A DNA stretch of 64,000 nucleotides from Psychrobacillus psychrotolerans (GTDB lineage: Bacteria > Bacillota > Bacilli > Bacillales_A > Planococcaceae). The translations under genes and the position numbers were made by a program. The notes below the pieces were generated by a model, which was not told the origin of the DNA, did not search any database, and was given only the letters and a program-made list of their open reading frames with translations. The stretch spans positions 1 to 64,000 of the forward strand of contig NZ_FOXU01000006.1 in NCBI RefSeq assembly GCF_900115805.1, given 5' to 3'. This document shows, in pieces, positions 1-7,618 of the stretch. How positions within the stretch are numbered: position 1 is the stretch's first letter; every line of letters begins with the position of its first letter.

Positions 1-93
1 TATATGGAGTATTATAATCACAAGCGAATGAAGGCAAAATTAAAAGACCTGAGCCCGGTTGAATACCGAACGCAGATCTTAGAAGCTGCTTAA
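1..93 (+). CDS. IS3-family transposase OrfB, C-terminal end (cut by window edge)
   Basis: The first 30 codons read in frame from base 1 to a TAA and give a typical IS3/IS150 OrfB tail: an aromatic-rich YYN segment, basic residues, then LSPVEYR. This is the end of the DDE integrase-core transposase that moves IS3-type insertion sequences. The rest lies outside the window, so it is not known whether the element is intact. The terminal inverted repeat follows within about 30 bases. Confidence 0.8.
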   Translation, partial: YMEYYNHKRMKAKLKDLSPVEYRTQILEAA

Positions 94-96
94 ATA

Positions 97-124
97 ATTT
101 GTCTAACTTTATTGGGTCAGTTCA
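97..124 (+). mobile_element. Right end of IS3-type element
   Basis: Directly after the transposase stop, the stretch ending TTTATTGGGTCAGTTCA is the kind of terminal inverted repeat (TGAACTGACCC when read inward) found on many IS3/IS150-group elements. I infer that the element ends near base 124. The left end and any target duplication cannot be seen. Confidence 0.6.
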
Positions 125-251
125 TTTGGCAGGTCTTTTTGTTGTAGTTTAAGAAAAAGAAATCAAATTTTATTAAATGTGAGAAAAAAAGTGGATTTAT
201 TACGTTGTATATAGTGTGAGGGATTTTACAAAAAGTAAGGAGACAAATCGT

Positions 252-827
252 ATGAAATCTACCGACCATAATTTTATTAAGCGGCTTAAACGTCAAAAAG
301 AAGATGCTCTAGAATATGCAGTTGATAAATATTTACCGTTAGTTAAGGGCATTACCTATAAAGTATTGTCACCATTAGGAAACCCTGGTCTAGTTGATGA
401 GTGTATAAATGATGTTTTTTTAACTATTTGGCATCACGCAAATCAGTTTGAAGGGGACACGGATGATTTTCGAAAATGGCTCTGTGTGGTCACAAAATTT
501 AAAGCAATTGATACCTATCGGATAGCAAATAAACGTGTTGAAGTTGAAATAGTCGGTACGAATGATTTAGATGTAGGTAGTAGTCCTTCTGTAGAAAACG
601 AAGTTCTCGTTACTGAACATAAAAATGAACTATTAAAGTTAATGTGTGGGTTTGAAGAGATTGACCGAGATATTTTTATGATGAAATTTTTCTTGGACAT
701 GACAAGTGAGGAAATTGCAAAGAATATTGGTTTAACGAAAGCCGCAGTCGATAACCGCATTTACCGTGGAAAGAAAAGACTAAAACAACAACGGACTATT
801 AATAACTTAGGGGGGATTTTTGCATGA
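252..827 (+). CDS. ECF-type RNA polymerase sigma factor
   Basis: A 191-residue sigma-70 family protein. Region 2 (about residues 20-90) has the core-binding and -10 recognition helices ending in a KAIDTYR segment. Region 4 (about residues 125-185) is a helix-turn-helix containing MTSEEIAKNIGLTKAAVDNR followed by a basic tail. I chose ATG 252 because AAGGAGA lies 8 bases upstream; an in-frame GTG at 216 lacks such a site. It overlaps the next gene by ATGA, so the pair is translationally coupled. I infer that it directs RNA polymerase to an extracytoplasmic-stress regulon under control of the downstream membrane protein. Confidence 0.85.
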   Translation: MKSTDHNFIKRLKRQKEDALEYAVDKYLPLVKGITYKVLSPLGNPGLVDECINDVFLTIWHHANQFEGDTDDFRKWLCVVTKFKAIDTYRIANKRVEVEIVGTNDLDVGSSPSVENEVLVTEHKNELLKLMCGFEEIDRDIFMMKFFLDMTSEEIAKNIGLTKAAVDNRIYRGKKRLKQQRTINNLGGIFA

Positions 828-1834
828 AAGATATCTTTGAACATTTAAATAATCTAAAGCTGGATGATAAAGATTTTGAAGAAATGGAAGTAAATGAAGT
901 CGAAAAGGCACGAGTAAAGGCAAAATTAAAGCAATCAATTGAAAAGAACCAGTCACATCAGTTGAGAAAACAGTCAGCTAGAAAAAAATGGGGTTATGGC
1001 ATTGGGGCAGCAGTTATGGCTTTTGGATTGTTAGTCGCATCTGCGACGGTGTCTCCAACAATGGCACAGGTCGTCTCTTCTATACCATTAATTGGTCAAA
1101 TATATAAGAACTTAGGCGATATCGGATTGAAAAATGTTTCGGAAGCAGGGTTGAGTGAGTTTTCCGGGGAATCTAAAACAATCAACGGGATTACGATAAC
1201 ACTCGGGGAAATCTATTACGATGATGCCCGGGTAACAGCCAGCTTTTCCGTCGATTCTGAAAAACCTTTAACGTCGGATTATTTTAACATTAAACATAAT
1301 TATAAAGGTGGAATGCCTTTATCGAATTATGGACTTACAACGGATGAAAGTTCACCAACAAATTGGACTGGAATTCTAAATATTAATTACTATAGTTTTA
1401 ACCCTGATACACTTGAATTGGGTATAACTTTTGAAGGTAAGCAAGAGGAGTTATTTGAATTTAGGAAGGAAGTAGTTAAAGCACAGTATGAAAATAAGAT
1501 TGATATTGCAAAATCTCAACAAATAGATAACTTGAAATACGAGATACATGATATTAAATGGGGTACTCCTGGCGTTCTCTTTACGTATGATGCCCAATAT
1601 AAGGAAGAAAATTATGGAAGAGACGTTAAACTTGAATTTGAGGTGGTCGATTCTTCTAACAAACGATTAAAGGAGATTAGTTGGAAGTACGGTAAGCAAT
1701 TATTTGAACCGGTCGAAAATGGTGTCACTGAATTAACAATCACCCCTTATGCTAAATTTGATATTCAAAGAGGAGATGGAGATATAGAATGGAAGGAATA
1801 TAAGTTGGAGCCCTTTAAAATATCGATTCCGTAA
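824..1834 (+). CDS. DUF4179-domain membrane protein, probable anti-sigma factor
   Basis: A 336-residue protein with a charged cytoplasmic N-terminus of about 55 residues, one membrane segment (about 57-76, with alanine- and valine-rich GAAVMAFGLLVASA), then a DUF4179-type extracellular region with the NGITITLGEIYYDD motif. Proteins of this kind are coded next to ECF sigma factors and are thought to sequester them at the membrane. The 4-base overlap with the sigma gene supports that role. The C-terminal half is extracellular by topology and its ligand is unknown. Confidence 0.75.
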   Translation: MKDIFEHLNNLKLDDKDFEEMEVNEVEKARVKAKLKQSIEKNQSHQLRKQSARKKWGYGIGAAVMAFGLLVASATVSPTMAQVVSSIPLIGQIYKNLGDIGLKNVSEAGLSEFSGESKTINGITITLGEIYYDDARVTASFSVDSEKPLTSDYFNIKHNYKGGMPLSNYGLTTDESSPTNWTGILNINYYSFNPDTLELGITFEGKQEELFEFRKEVVKAQYENKIDIAKSQQIDNLKYEIHDIKWGTPGVLFTYDAQYKEENYGRDVKLEFEVVDSSNKRLKEISWKYGKQLFEPVENGVTELTITPYAKFDIQRGDGDIEWKEYKLEPFKISIP

Positions 1835-1931
1835 ATAGAGTTTGTATGAAAGTAAATTAAAGGAATTATCTCCAGTAGAGTTGGAAGGCTTTAATAAATG
1901 TGTTTTGTACATTGAGGACAATGACAAAGGG

Positions 1932-2018
1932 GGGAGTGGCTTTTACTACTCTATTTTTAAAAATAGATAAGAAAGTATCTAATTTTTTGTTCAATGCAGC
2001 AGGGTACCAAAAGAAGGA
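1932..2018 (+). repeat. Degenerate relative of the cassette-type repeat
   Basis: Between the anti-sigma gene and the kinase, GCAGCAGGGTACC (1996-2008) resembles the GCAGCAGGTTAGC of the second arm of the copy at 6835-6921. A weak partner, GTGGCTTTTACTACTC, lies about 50 bases before it. A small hairpin CTATTTTTAAAAATAG sits between them. It is too degraded to be certain, and is proposed only because the spacing and order fit the array downstream. Confidence 0.3.
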
Positions 2019-2043
2019 AGGCAATAATTAAGGGGGGAGATAC

Positions 2044-2640
2044 TTGAAAGATAACGACCTTCTTATAATACTTAATAGAATTTCAAACATTGAACAAGGT
2101 AAAAGAGTTATTCTTGGAATAGATGGTTTAAGTCGTTCTGGAAAAACAACATTTGTAAAAAAAGTTGAACATCATCTTCAAAAATTAAACATATCTGTCT
2201 ATATTTTTCATATAGACGACTACATTGTTGAGAGAAAAAAGCGGTACGACACTGATTATGAAGAGTGGTATGAATATTACTATTTGCAATGGGATGTAGA
2301 GTTGTTAAAAGACAGCTTGTTCAAAGAACTGAAGGTGTCCAAGGAACTACACTTGCTAAATTATGATTATTACTCTGATAGACAAAAATTACAGGTAGTG
2401 AAAATACCTGATACTTGCCTCATTATAATTGAAGGAGTGTTTCTGCAAAGAAGTGAGTGGAGAACTTTTTTTGATTATATGATTTACTTGGATTGTCCAA
2501 AAGATAAAAGATTCAAACGTGAAAGTGATGTAACACAAAATAACATTAAAAAATTAGAAGAGAGATACTGGAAAGCAGAAGATTATTATATAGGGACAGT
2601 ATCACCTAAGAAACAAGCCAATTTAGTTATCCTGAATTGA
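2044..2640 (+). CDS. Small P-loop kinase, uridine-kinase-like
   Basis: A 198-residue cytoplasmic protein with a Walker A loop GIDGLSRSGKT at residues 25-35. A HIDDY motif follows near residue 58, typical of the uridine kinase/phosphoribulokinase-like fold where an Asp pair binds the nucleoside side. The start is TTG 2044 with GGGGGGAGA 4-5 bases upstream. The substrate cannot be told from sequence; a nucleoside or sugar is likely. It is the first gene followed by a clear array repeat (from 2676) and may be the leading cassette. Confidence 0.75.
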   Translation: MKDNDLLIILNRISNIEQGKRVILGIDGLSRSGKTTFVKKVEHHLQKLNISVYIFHIDDYIVERKKRYDTDYEEWYEYYYLQWDVELLKDSLFKELKVSKELHLLNYDYYSDRQKLQVVKIPDTCLIIIEGVFLQRSEWRTFFDYMIYLDCPKDKRFKRESDVTQNNIKKLEERYWKAEDYYIGTVSPKKQANLVILN

Positions 2641-2675
2641 ACTAAAATCATCTGTTTTAGATAACGAACACTTAA

Positions 2676-2796
2676 AGTAACAGGTGCTTTAGTTAACCAT
2701 GACCATCATTTTCGATGGTCTATTTTTATGTCAAAAACATTAATTTGATATTGGTGTTCCATTGTGAAATGTTACACTTAAACTAACGAAGCAGTT
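2676..2796 (+). repeat. Cassette-type repeat copy A, interrupted by the group II intron
   Basis: Arm 1 core AGTAACAGGTGCTTTAGTT is at 2676-2694. A terminator-like hairpin GACCATCATTTTCGATGGTC plus TATTTTT follows at 2701-2727. Arm 2 begins at 2777 (CTTAAACTAACGAAGCAGTT to 2796) and is split by the intron; it resumes at 4736 as TAGTTGAAGAAG. The rejoined arm 2 matches arm 2 of the copy at 7482-7561 closely. Confidence 0.7.
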
Positions 2797-4735
2797 GTGC
2801 GGCCGAGCCTAGGTCGTATCATATAGCGGGTGGGATTCCCGTCGAGAAAGAACTAGCCATTCACTCGTAGCGAGTCTTGGAGGGCTAATGGTAACATTAG
2901 CCTTTAAGCGTAGACAGTTAGGTGGCGGGCCGAAAGCCAAATGGTTGAAGGGATTGAGCTCCATAATGTTAGTAAATCGAGAGGGCTGATGCCTTAACTG
3001 CGGTAGAAAGCTACATTTTATTCTTCGATAAAGGCAAGAAGAATAAAACCTCTCTGGGGTCAGAGACCTTGGCACGTCACACATGGATATGATACGGCAA
3101 CTCGGGAGACCCTACCGGTCTCTTCTAATAGAAGAGTATGGTGTACAAGTGATAATAAGCAAGGAAACCAAATGCCGTTGTAGGGAGTCGGATAGCAGCG
3201 TAGTACCAATGAAGTTGGGTAATGCCGATGGAGGAAAGGCTGCTACCAAGTTATCACCCTTACTAGGGACACATTTACTACACTCGGAGGTAGGAATATT
3301 AAATGGAAACAAAACTATTAAGGATAGCAGAATTAGCAAAATCTGATCCTAAAATGAAATTTACATCTATTGTCCATTTACTAAATAAGCAATCTCTAGT
3401 TCAGTGTCATCTTGAATTACCTAATAAGAAGGCTACTGGGATTAATGGCACAACTAAAGAGCAATACAGTGAAACACTAGAGGAAAATATAGAGGATTTA
3501 GTAAGTAGGCTTAAAAGTAAAAGTTATCATCCTGTTCCCGTAAGGAGAATGTATATTCCGAAGCTTAACTCCAACAAGAAAAGACCATTGGGGATACCGG
3601 AACATGAAGATAAGATTGTACAGAAAGGCATTACAAAAATACTAAATGCCATCTATGAAAATGATTTTCTAGATTGCTCTTTTGGGTTCCGCCCAAATCG
3701 TAACTGCCACGATGCTTTGAAAATATTAAATCATTATATTGAAAAGAAATCAGTAAATTATATAGTAGATGTAGATATTAAAGGATTCTTTGACAACGTT
3801 GACCACATATGGATGATGGAGTTCTTAAAACTGCGAATCGCTGACCCTAACTTACTAAGAATAATAGGTAGGTTTCTTAAAGGTGGATACATGGAGGAAG
3901 GAAAGAAATACAAGACAGATAAAGGCACACCGCAAGGTGGAGTCATATCTCCGGTCCTTGCCAATCTATACCTCCATTATGTCCTGGACCTGTGGTTTGA
4001 GAAGGAAGTTAGAAAACAGTGTAAAGGAGAAGCATACATAGTTCGTTATGCAGATGACTTTGTTTGTTGCTTCCAATATAAGAGCGAAGCTCAGGAATTC
4101 TTTCAATCATTAAAGCTGAGATTACAGAAGTTTAACTTAGAAATAGCGGAGGATAAAACCAAAATTATTCCCTTCGGGAGATTTGCGGAGAAAGATGCAA
4201 AACTAAAGGGAAATGGAAAACCTGACACCTTTGATTTCCTAGGTTTTACACACTACTGTGGAAAGAGTAAATCTGGATACTTTCGTGTGAAACGGAAATC
4301 AAGCAGGAAAAAGCTACAAGGTAAACTTAAGGAATCGAAGGAATGGATAAAGAAGAACCGAAACAATGATATTCATATGATTATGGATAGATTTAAACGC
4401 TCGCTTGTAGGTTATTACAACTACTATTGCATCACAGATAACACTCCAAGTGTTCAACAATTTAAAGACAAAATCCAATACTTACTGTTTAAATGGCTCA
4501 ACAGAAGAAGTCAAAGAAAATCCTTTACTTGGGATAAATTCAATCTCTTTCTTCATAAATATCCGTTACCTTCACCAAGAATAAAGGTGAATATATACGA
4601 CTTAAGAAAAGAGATTAGCTATATTTTGTGAATGAAGACTTGGAGGAGCCGTGTGCGTGAATAGCGCAAGCACGGTTCTGTGAGGGGGGAAGAACACAAT
4701 CTACCGCAAGGTAGAGAGGTTCTCTTCTACTCGAC
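2797..4735 (+). mobile_element. Group II intron (class C-like) inside a palindromic repeat
   Basis: The 5' end GTGCGGCC starts at 2797 and a long structured non-coding part (domain I and following) runs to about 3300. The reverse transcriptase gene occupies 3303-4631. Domain V is at about 4648-4680 (GAGCCGTG pairing with CACGGTTC, with a GCGTGAATAGCGC tip). Domain VI and the 3' end CTACTCGAC finish at 4735. At 1.94 kb with a maturase lacking an endonuclease domain, it fits the short bacterial class C introns. Those enter DNA hairpins such as terminators or integron attC sites, and this one sits within a hairpin arm. The class call is inferred. Confidence 0.85.
3303..4631 (+). CDS. ltrA: Group II intron reverse transcriptase/maturase
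   Basis: A 442-residue intron-encoded protein. The reverse transcriptase motifs occur in order: GFRPNRNCHDAL (about 123-134), DVDIKGFFDNVDH (about 155-167), GTPQGGVISPVLANLY (about 210-225) and the catalytic YADD (about 250-253). After these comes FDFLGFTHYCGK and a thumb/maturase domain with LVGYYNYYC. The chain ends about 50 residues after the maturase region with no HNH endonuclease motif. The protein helps its intron splice and retro-integrate. It is read from ATG 3303 within the intron; ltrA is the generic name for this family. Confidence 0.9.
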   Translation: METKLLRIAELAKSDPKMKFTSIVHLLNKQSLVQCHLELPNKKATGINGTTKEQYSETLEENIEDLVSRLKSKSYHPVPVRRMYIPKLNSNKKRPLGIPEHEDKIVQKGITKILNAIYENDFLDCSFGFRPNRNCHDALKILNHYIEKKSVNYIVDVDIKGFFDNVDHIWMMEFLKLRIADPNLLRIIGRFLKGGYMEEGKKYKTDKGTPQGGVISPVLANLYLHYVLDLWFEKEVRKQCKGEAYIVRYADDFVCCFQYKSEAQEFFQSLKLRLQKFNLEIAEDKTKIIPFGRFAEKDAKLKGNGKPDTFDFLGFTHYCGKSKSGYFRVKRKSSRKKLQGKLKESKEWIKKNRNNDIHMIMDRFKRSLVGYYNYYCITDNTPSVQQFKDKIQYLLFKWLNRRSQRKSFTWDKFNLFLHKYPLPSPRIKVNIYDLRKEISYIL

Positions 4736-4825
4736 TAGTTGAAGAAGAGGTATGTATAGTCAGTTGTTAATCAGAGGGCGGGATTTGGATATTATCGAAA
4801 CTTAAAAAAGGGAGGATGTCGTAAA

Positions 4826-5089
4826 TTGGACAGAAAACATAGTAATTACGAAGTACAGATTATAGGCAAACCGCTACGCTGCCCCCACTGCGATAGTGCT
4901 ATTTTTAGTCATCGGGAAGTATATCTTGATATAGTGTCACCAAATGTTGATGTGGACCCGTTTAATGAAGATCCTCCGGAGCAATTGGTACTACAGTCTT
5001 TCACTTGCAACGACTGTTATAATATCCAGCAGTTCCAACAACTGACGAAAGGTATGGAAACGAATATCGTTTGCAAACAGGTAGATTAG
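4826..5089 (+). CDS. Small zinc-ribbon protein, unknown function
   Basis: An 87-residue protein from TTG 4826, with GGGAGG about 10 bases upstream. It has two CxxC knuckles, CPHC at residues 19-22 and CNDC at 61-64, about 38 residues apart, which should bind one zinc ion. The following gene codes for a longer protein with the same layout, so the two probably arose by duplication. I do not recognise the family. It is the first gene after the intron-interrupted repeat. Confidence 0.6.
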   Translation: MDRKHSNYEVQIIGKPLRCPHCDSAIFSHREVYLDIVSPNVDVDPFNEDPPEQLVLQSFTCNDCYNIQQFQQLTKGMETNIVCKQVD

Positions 5090-5091
5090 AT

Positions 5092-5622
5092 ATGGCAAAA
5101 GATTTAAACCTTGAGGAAAGTCACATCGCTATTTTGGACCGACCTATTAATTGTCTTTTCTGCGAGCATGATGTATTTATTCCATATGTGACGTACAAAA
5201 ATGAGGTAGAACCCGAGATGTATGCCGGCATCCAAGCAAACTATACGGCAGTTTGTACGCATTGCGGCAGTGCGATACAGTTTGGAGAAATGAGTAACGT
5301 CCATGTTAATCCCATAATAACTGAGGCAAAATTGCAGGCGCAAAAAAGGTGCTTGCTCCTAGCTCTACAGATTCTCGTACAAGAGAAAAAAATAGATGAT
5401 ACCGTGCTTACCTTAGCCGAGGAAGAACAGTATTTTAAAGTAATGGTATTATTGAAGTCAAGAACGAATCAAGTTGAAGAAATGCCGGCTCTAAGCTGTT
5501 TAGCGATAGCGCTAAGTCAGTTATCGACGCACAATATCGTCGACGCTATGCAAGTACACCGCATCATACTGGATGAAAGCTATCCGGGTATTGAGCCATT
5601 TTTAAAACAGTTTATAAAATGA
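5092..5622 (+). CDS. Zinc-ribbon protein with C-terminal helical domain, unknown function
   Basis: A 176-residue protein read from ATG 5092, two bases after the previous stop. An upstream TTG at 5071 is possible but overlaps that gene. CLFC (21-24) and CTHC (55-58) repeat the zinc-ribbon plan of its neighbour, including the preceding (G/D)(K/R)P element. A Leu-rich, mostly helical C-terminal half of about 110 residues has no counterpart next door. The two genes form one unit of the array, ending at the repeat near 5760. Function is unknown. Confidence 0.6.
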   Translation: MAKDLNLEESHIAILDRPINCLFCEHDVFIPYVTYKNEVEPEMYAGIQANYTAVCTHCGSAIQFGEMSNVHVNPIITEAKLQAQKRCLLLALQILVQEKKIDDTVLTLAEEEQYFKVMVLLKSRTNQVEEMPALSCLAIALSQLSTHNIVDAMQVHRIILDESYPGIEPFLKQFIK

Positions 5623-5756
5623 AAAAGTACTGTTGGTTCAAAGCGAGTTATAGTGTGATGAAATCACACTTAGAACTTAGAATTACATTCTAATTTTAAA
5701 TAAAAGTTTTTAGAATACATGTCAAAATAGAATCTCAAATTTTAAAAATATAATGT

Positions 5757-5785
5757 TGTTTAACTAACGGGTGCTTTAGTCAACC
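5757..5785 (+). repeat. Cassette-type repeat copy B
   Basis: The core ACTAACGGGTGCTTTAGT lies at 5763-5780, flanked by TTA and CAA so that TTAACTAA pairs with TTTAGTCAA. A separate small hairpin TCCGGGCTTTCCCGGA follows. No convincing second arm was found before the next gene, although GGTGTT..GTTACA downstream (5840-5858) also occurs beside copy A. Confidence 0.6.
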
Positions 5786-5880
5786 ACAATCCGGGCTTTC
5801 CCGGAAAACTAGGAAAGTGTCTTTGTCTTTATAGGACATGGTGTTATGGAACGTTACATTCATTAGGAGGAGGCATTGTT

Positions 5881-6168
5881 ATGGAAATATACTGGGTTAA
5901 CGGACAATATCAAGAAGATGAACGGATTTTTGATTCTCAGTTTGAAGTTTATGAATGGACGGACTCATTATATCAAGATTTCTCAAATGGCTTTTTGAGA
6001 AAAGAAAATATCGGTTATGCAACTCCTGATGTAAAGGTAATTGATTGTTTAACGGAACTAATACCACAATGGGCCGGATACACGAATGTAAATGTTACAA
6101 TGCATAGAGATAAGATTGGGGTAGAAGGTAAAGATATATATAGAATTTGGACATCGTATAGTAGATAA
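5881..6168 (+). CDS. Hypothetical protein, 95 residues
   Basis: A short soluble acidic protein rich in aromatic residues, with no signal peptide, membrane segment or motif that I recognise. ATG 5881 has AGGAGGAGG 7-8 bases upstream, which makes expression likely. It is bounded by repeats near 5763 and 6213, and is therefore a one-gene unit of the array. No function is proposed. Confidence 0.6.
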   Translation: MEIYWVNGQYQEDERIFDSQFEVYEWTDSLYQDFSNGFLRKENIGYATPDVKVIDCLTELIPQWAGYTNVNVTMHRDKIGVEGKDIYRIWTSYSR

Positions 6169-6212
6169 AGTTATTCCACAATCGGGCACGATTATGGAAG
6201 ATTACCTTTCTG

Positions 6213-6285
6213 TTTCTTCTTCCACTAACGGTTGCTTTAGTAAAGTGCTTGTTCATCTAAAACGGCAGGTTAGTAGAAGAAGAAA
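6213..6285 (+). repeat. Cassette-type repeat copy C, two arms
   Basis: Arm 1 (6213-6240) and arm 2 (6257-6285) are inverted and separated by 16 bases. The outer segments 6213-6229 and 6269-6285 pair at 16 of 17 positions (TTTCTTCTTC.ACTAAC against GTTAGT.GAAGAAGAAA). The inner CTTTAG pairs with CTAAAA, leaving a mismatched internal loop between. The outer stem sequence is unlike that of the other copies. Confidence 0.75.
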
Positions 6286-6421
6286 AAGGATTTTTTGTAT
6301 TTAACACGAAAATAAATAGGTGAGATATGGAAGCAAAATATTGTCGATTTTGAAGATGCAGATTCGTTGTATGTACAAAGAGGTCAATTTTCACCTCTAA
6401 AAAAGAAGGAGGAAATTTTTT

Positions 6422-6766
6422 ATGCTGTTTATGTTGATTGTCAAAGCCTCGAAGAATTCGGAAGCCGGAAACCTCCCGAGCCCCGATCTCATGGAAGCTA
6501 TGGATCAGTACAATGAGGATTTAGTTAAGGCTGGCGTACGTGTTATGGCTAAAGGACTTCATCCAAGTTCAAATGGGATTCGCCTTGCGTTTCCAGGGGA
6601 AAAGCCGGTGGTTACGGATGGCCCATTTAAGGAAACGAAAGAATTGATTGCCGGGTTCATTCTGATTGATGTGAAGTCGAGAGAAGAAGCCATCGAGTGG
6701 GCCATGCGGATGCCGGACCCGCAAGGACATGGGGAAGGTCAGATTGAATTACGTCAAGTATTTTAA
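6422..6766 (+). CDS. YciI-related (DGPF-type) protein
   Basis: A 114-residue protein of the YCII-related family, with the hallmark TDGPFKETKELIAGF at residues 65-79 and an N-terminal beta strand MLFMLIVKA. Family members are small dimeric ferredoxin-fold proteins, often coded near ECF sigma factors; their reaction is not established. The start is ATG 6422 with AAGGAGG 8 bases upstream. It lies between repeat copies C and D as a single-gene unit. Its composition looks less AT-rich than its neighbours, which hints at a separate origin. Confidence 0.8.
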   Translation: MLFMLIVKASKNSEAGNLPSPDLMEAMDQYNEDLVKAGVRVMAKGLHPSSNGIRLAFPGEKPVVTDGPFKETKELIAGFILIDVKSREEAIEWAMRMPDPQGHGEGQIELRQVF

Positions 6767-6834
6767 GTGTCGGAGCTTACCGAGGAACTTTTAAACAAGA
6801 ACTGAAGCTAACTATTGGTTGGCGGCTTTTGTTT

Positions 6835-6921
6835 CTCATTCCACTAACGAGTGCTTTACTTCAAGAAGGAGTAAAGCCTTTTTTCTTATTGAACTAAAGC
6901 AGCAGGTTAGCGGAATAAGAG
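6835..6921 (+). repeat. Cassette-type repeat copy D, two arms with built-in terminator
   Basis: Arm 1 starts at 6835 (ATTCCACTAACGAGTGCTTTACT) and arm 2 spans 6885-6921. ATTCC.CTAAC pairs with GTTAG.GGAAT. Between the arms, GCTTTACT (6853-6860) pairs with AGTAAAGC (6870-6877) and is followed by CTTTTTT, so the element also carries a rho-independent terminator for the upstream gene. Confidence 0.75.
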
Positions 6922-6976
6922 ATATAATTATTATAGCTATACTCGTAGACAATTGATAAAGGAGAAATCGCATCTT

Positions 6977-7468
6977 ATGTTTAGTTTTTTAAATATAGCA
7001 AAATTAAAAAAAGATGATTTAAAAGGCATTGCAAAATTAATGTATCGGGATGTATCAGATGATTCCTGGGATAAAGAGAACCTAACTAAAAGAAATTTAG
7101 ACTTCACTATTGAGAGCATTCGTTATATTGATATGTATGCAAAAAGATTAATAAATACGGATTTTGGTACTGAACTATTAAATAAGCATTTTGATAATTT
7201 TGTGGTTCGAATAGGTGCGTATATTGGTGAGGTTATCAAAAATTATATTAATCAAGACTTTTACTGGTATGAGTCTGATTCTGTACGTAATTACTCTCCC
7301 AGTCTTGATGAAGAGTTAAGTGATAGCAAAACACAGAGTGTTCTTTATTCTAAAAAGAGGGATATGGTGATATTACCTTTGAATGTGGTATCGCAATTTT
7401 TGAAAGGGAACTCCCCATACAATGATCTCCTTACTTACGTAGAAGAAGTGATTAAGCAAAATACTTAA
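6977..7468 (+). CDS. Hypothetical protein, 163 residues
   Basis: A soluble, mainly helical protein with no motif that I recognise. The chosen start, ATG 6977, gives MFSFLNIAKL; GGAG lies 12 bases upstream, a long but usable spacing. A TTG at 6953 would add eight residues. It is bracketed by repeat copies D and E. The stop is about 14 bases before the next repeat. Function is unknown. Confidence 0.55.
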   Translation: MFSFLNIAKLKKDDLKGIAKLMYRDVSDDSWDKENLTKRNLDFTIESIRYIDMYAKRLINTDFGTELLNKHFDNFVVRIGAYIGEVIKNYINQDFYWYESDSVRNYSPSLDEELSDSKTQSVLYSKKRDMVILPLNVVSQFLKGNSPYNDLLTYVEEVIKQNT

Positions 7469-7481
7469 ATAAGAAATGTTA

Positions 7482-7561
7482 CTCAACAAACGGGTGCTTT
7501 ACTTCAAGAAGGGGTAAAGCCTTTTTCTTATTGAACTAAAGCGGCAGTTTAGTTTAAGAAG
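7482..7561 (+). repeat. Cassette-type repeat copy E, two arms with built-in terminator
   Basis: It is nearly identical to copy D through the central module: GTGCTTTACTTCAAGAAGG, GTAAAGCCTTTTT, then TTGAACTAAAGC.GCAG. Arm 2 (7528-7561) ends CAGTTTAGTTTAAGAAG, the closest relative of the intron target in copy A. The GCTTTAC/GTAAAGC hairpin plus T-run again forms a terminator. The likeness to copy D suggests recent duplication. Confidence 0.75.
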
Positions 7562-7618
7562 GAAAAAATTAATTCTTGTTGAATAGTTCAGAATATAAAT
7601 ATAAAGAAGGTGAAATTA

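Noticed and set aside
1841-1905. Second transposase remnant (frame reading YESKLKELSPVEL)
   Set aside because: It resembles the IS3 OrfB tail for about 10 residues only. No inverted repeat was found, so chance or a very old fragment cannot be told apart.
2809-3346. Open frames on both strands between 2809 and 3346
   Set aside because: They lie in the structured 5' part of the group II intron. The sequence is explained by ribozyme folding, and there are no ribosome sites.
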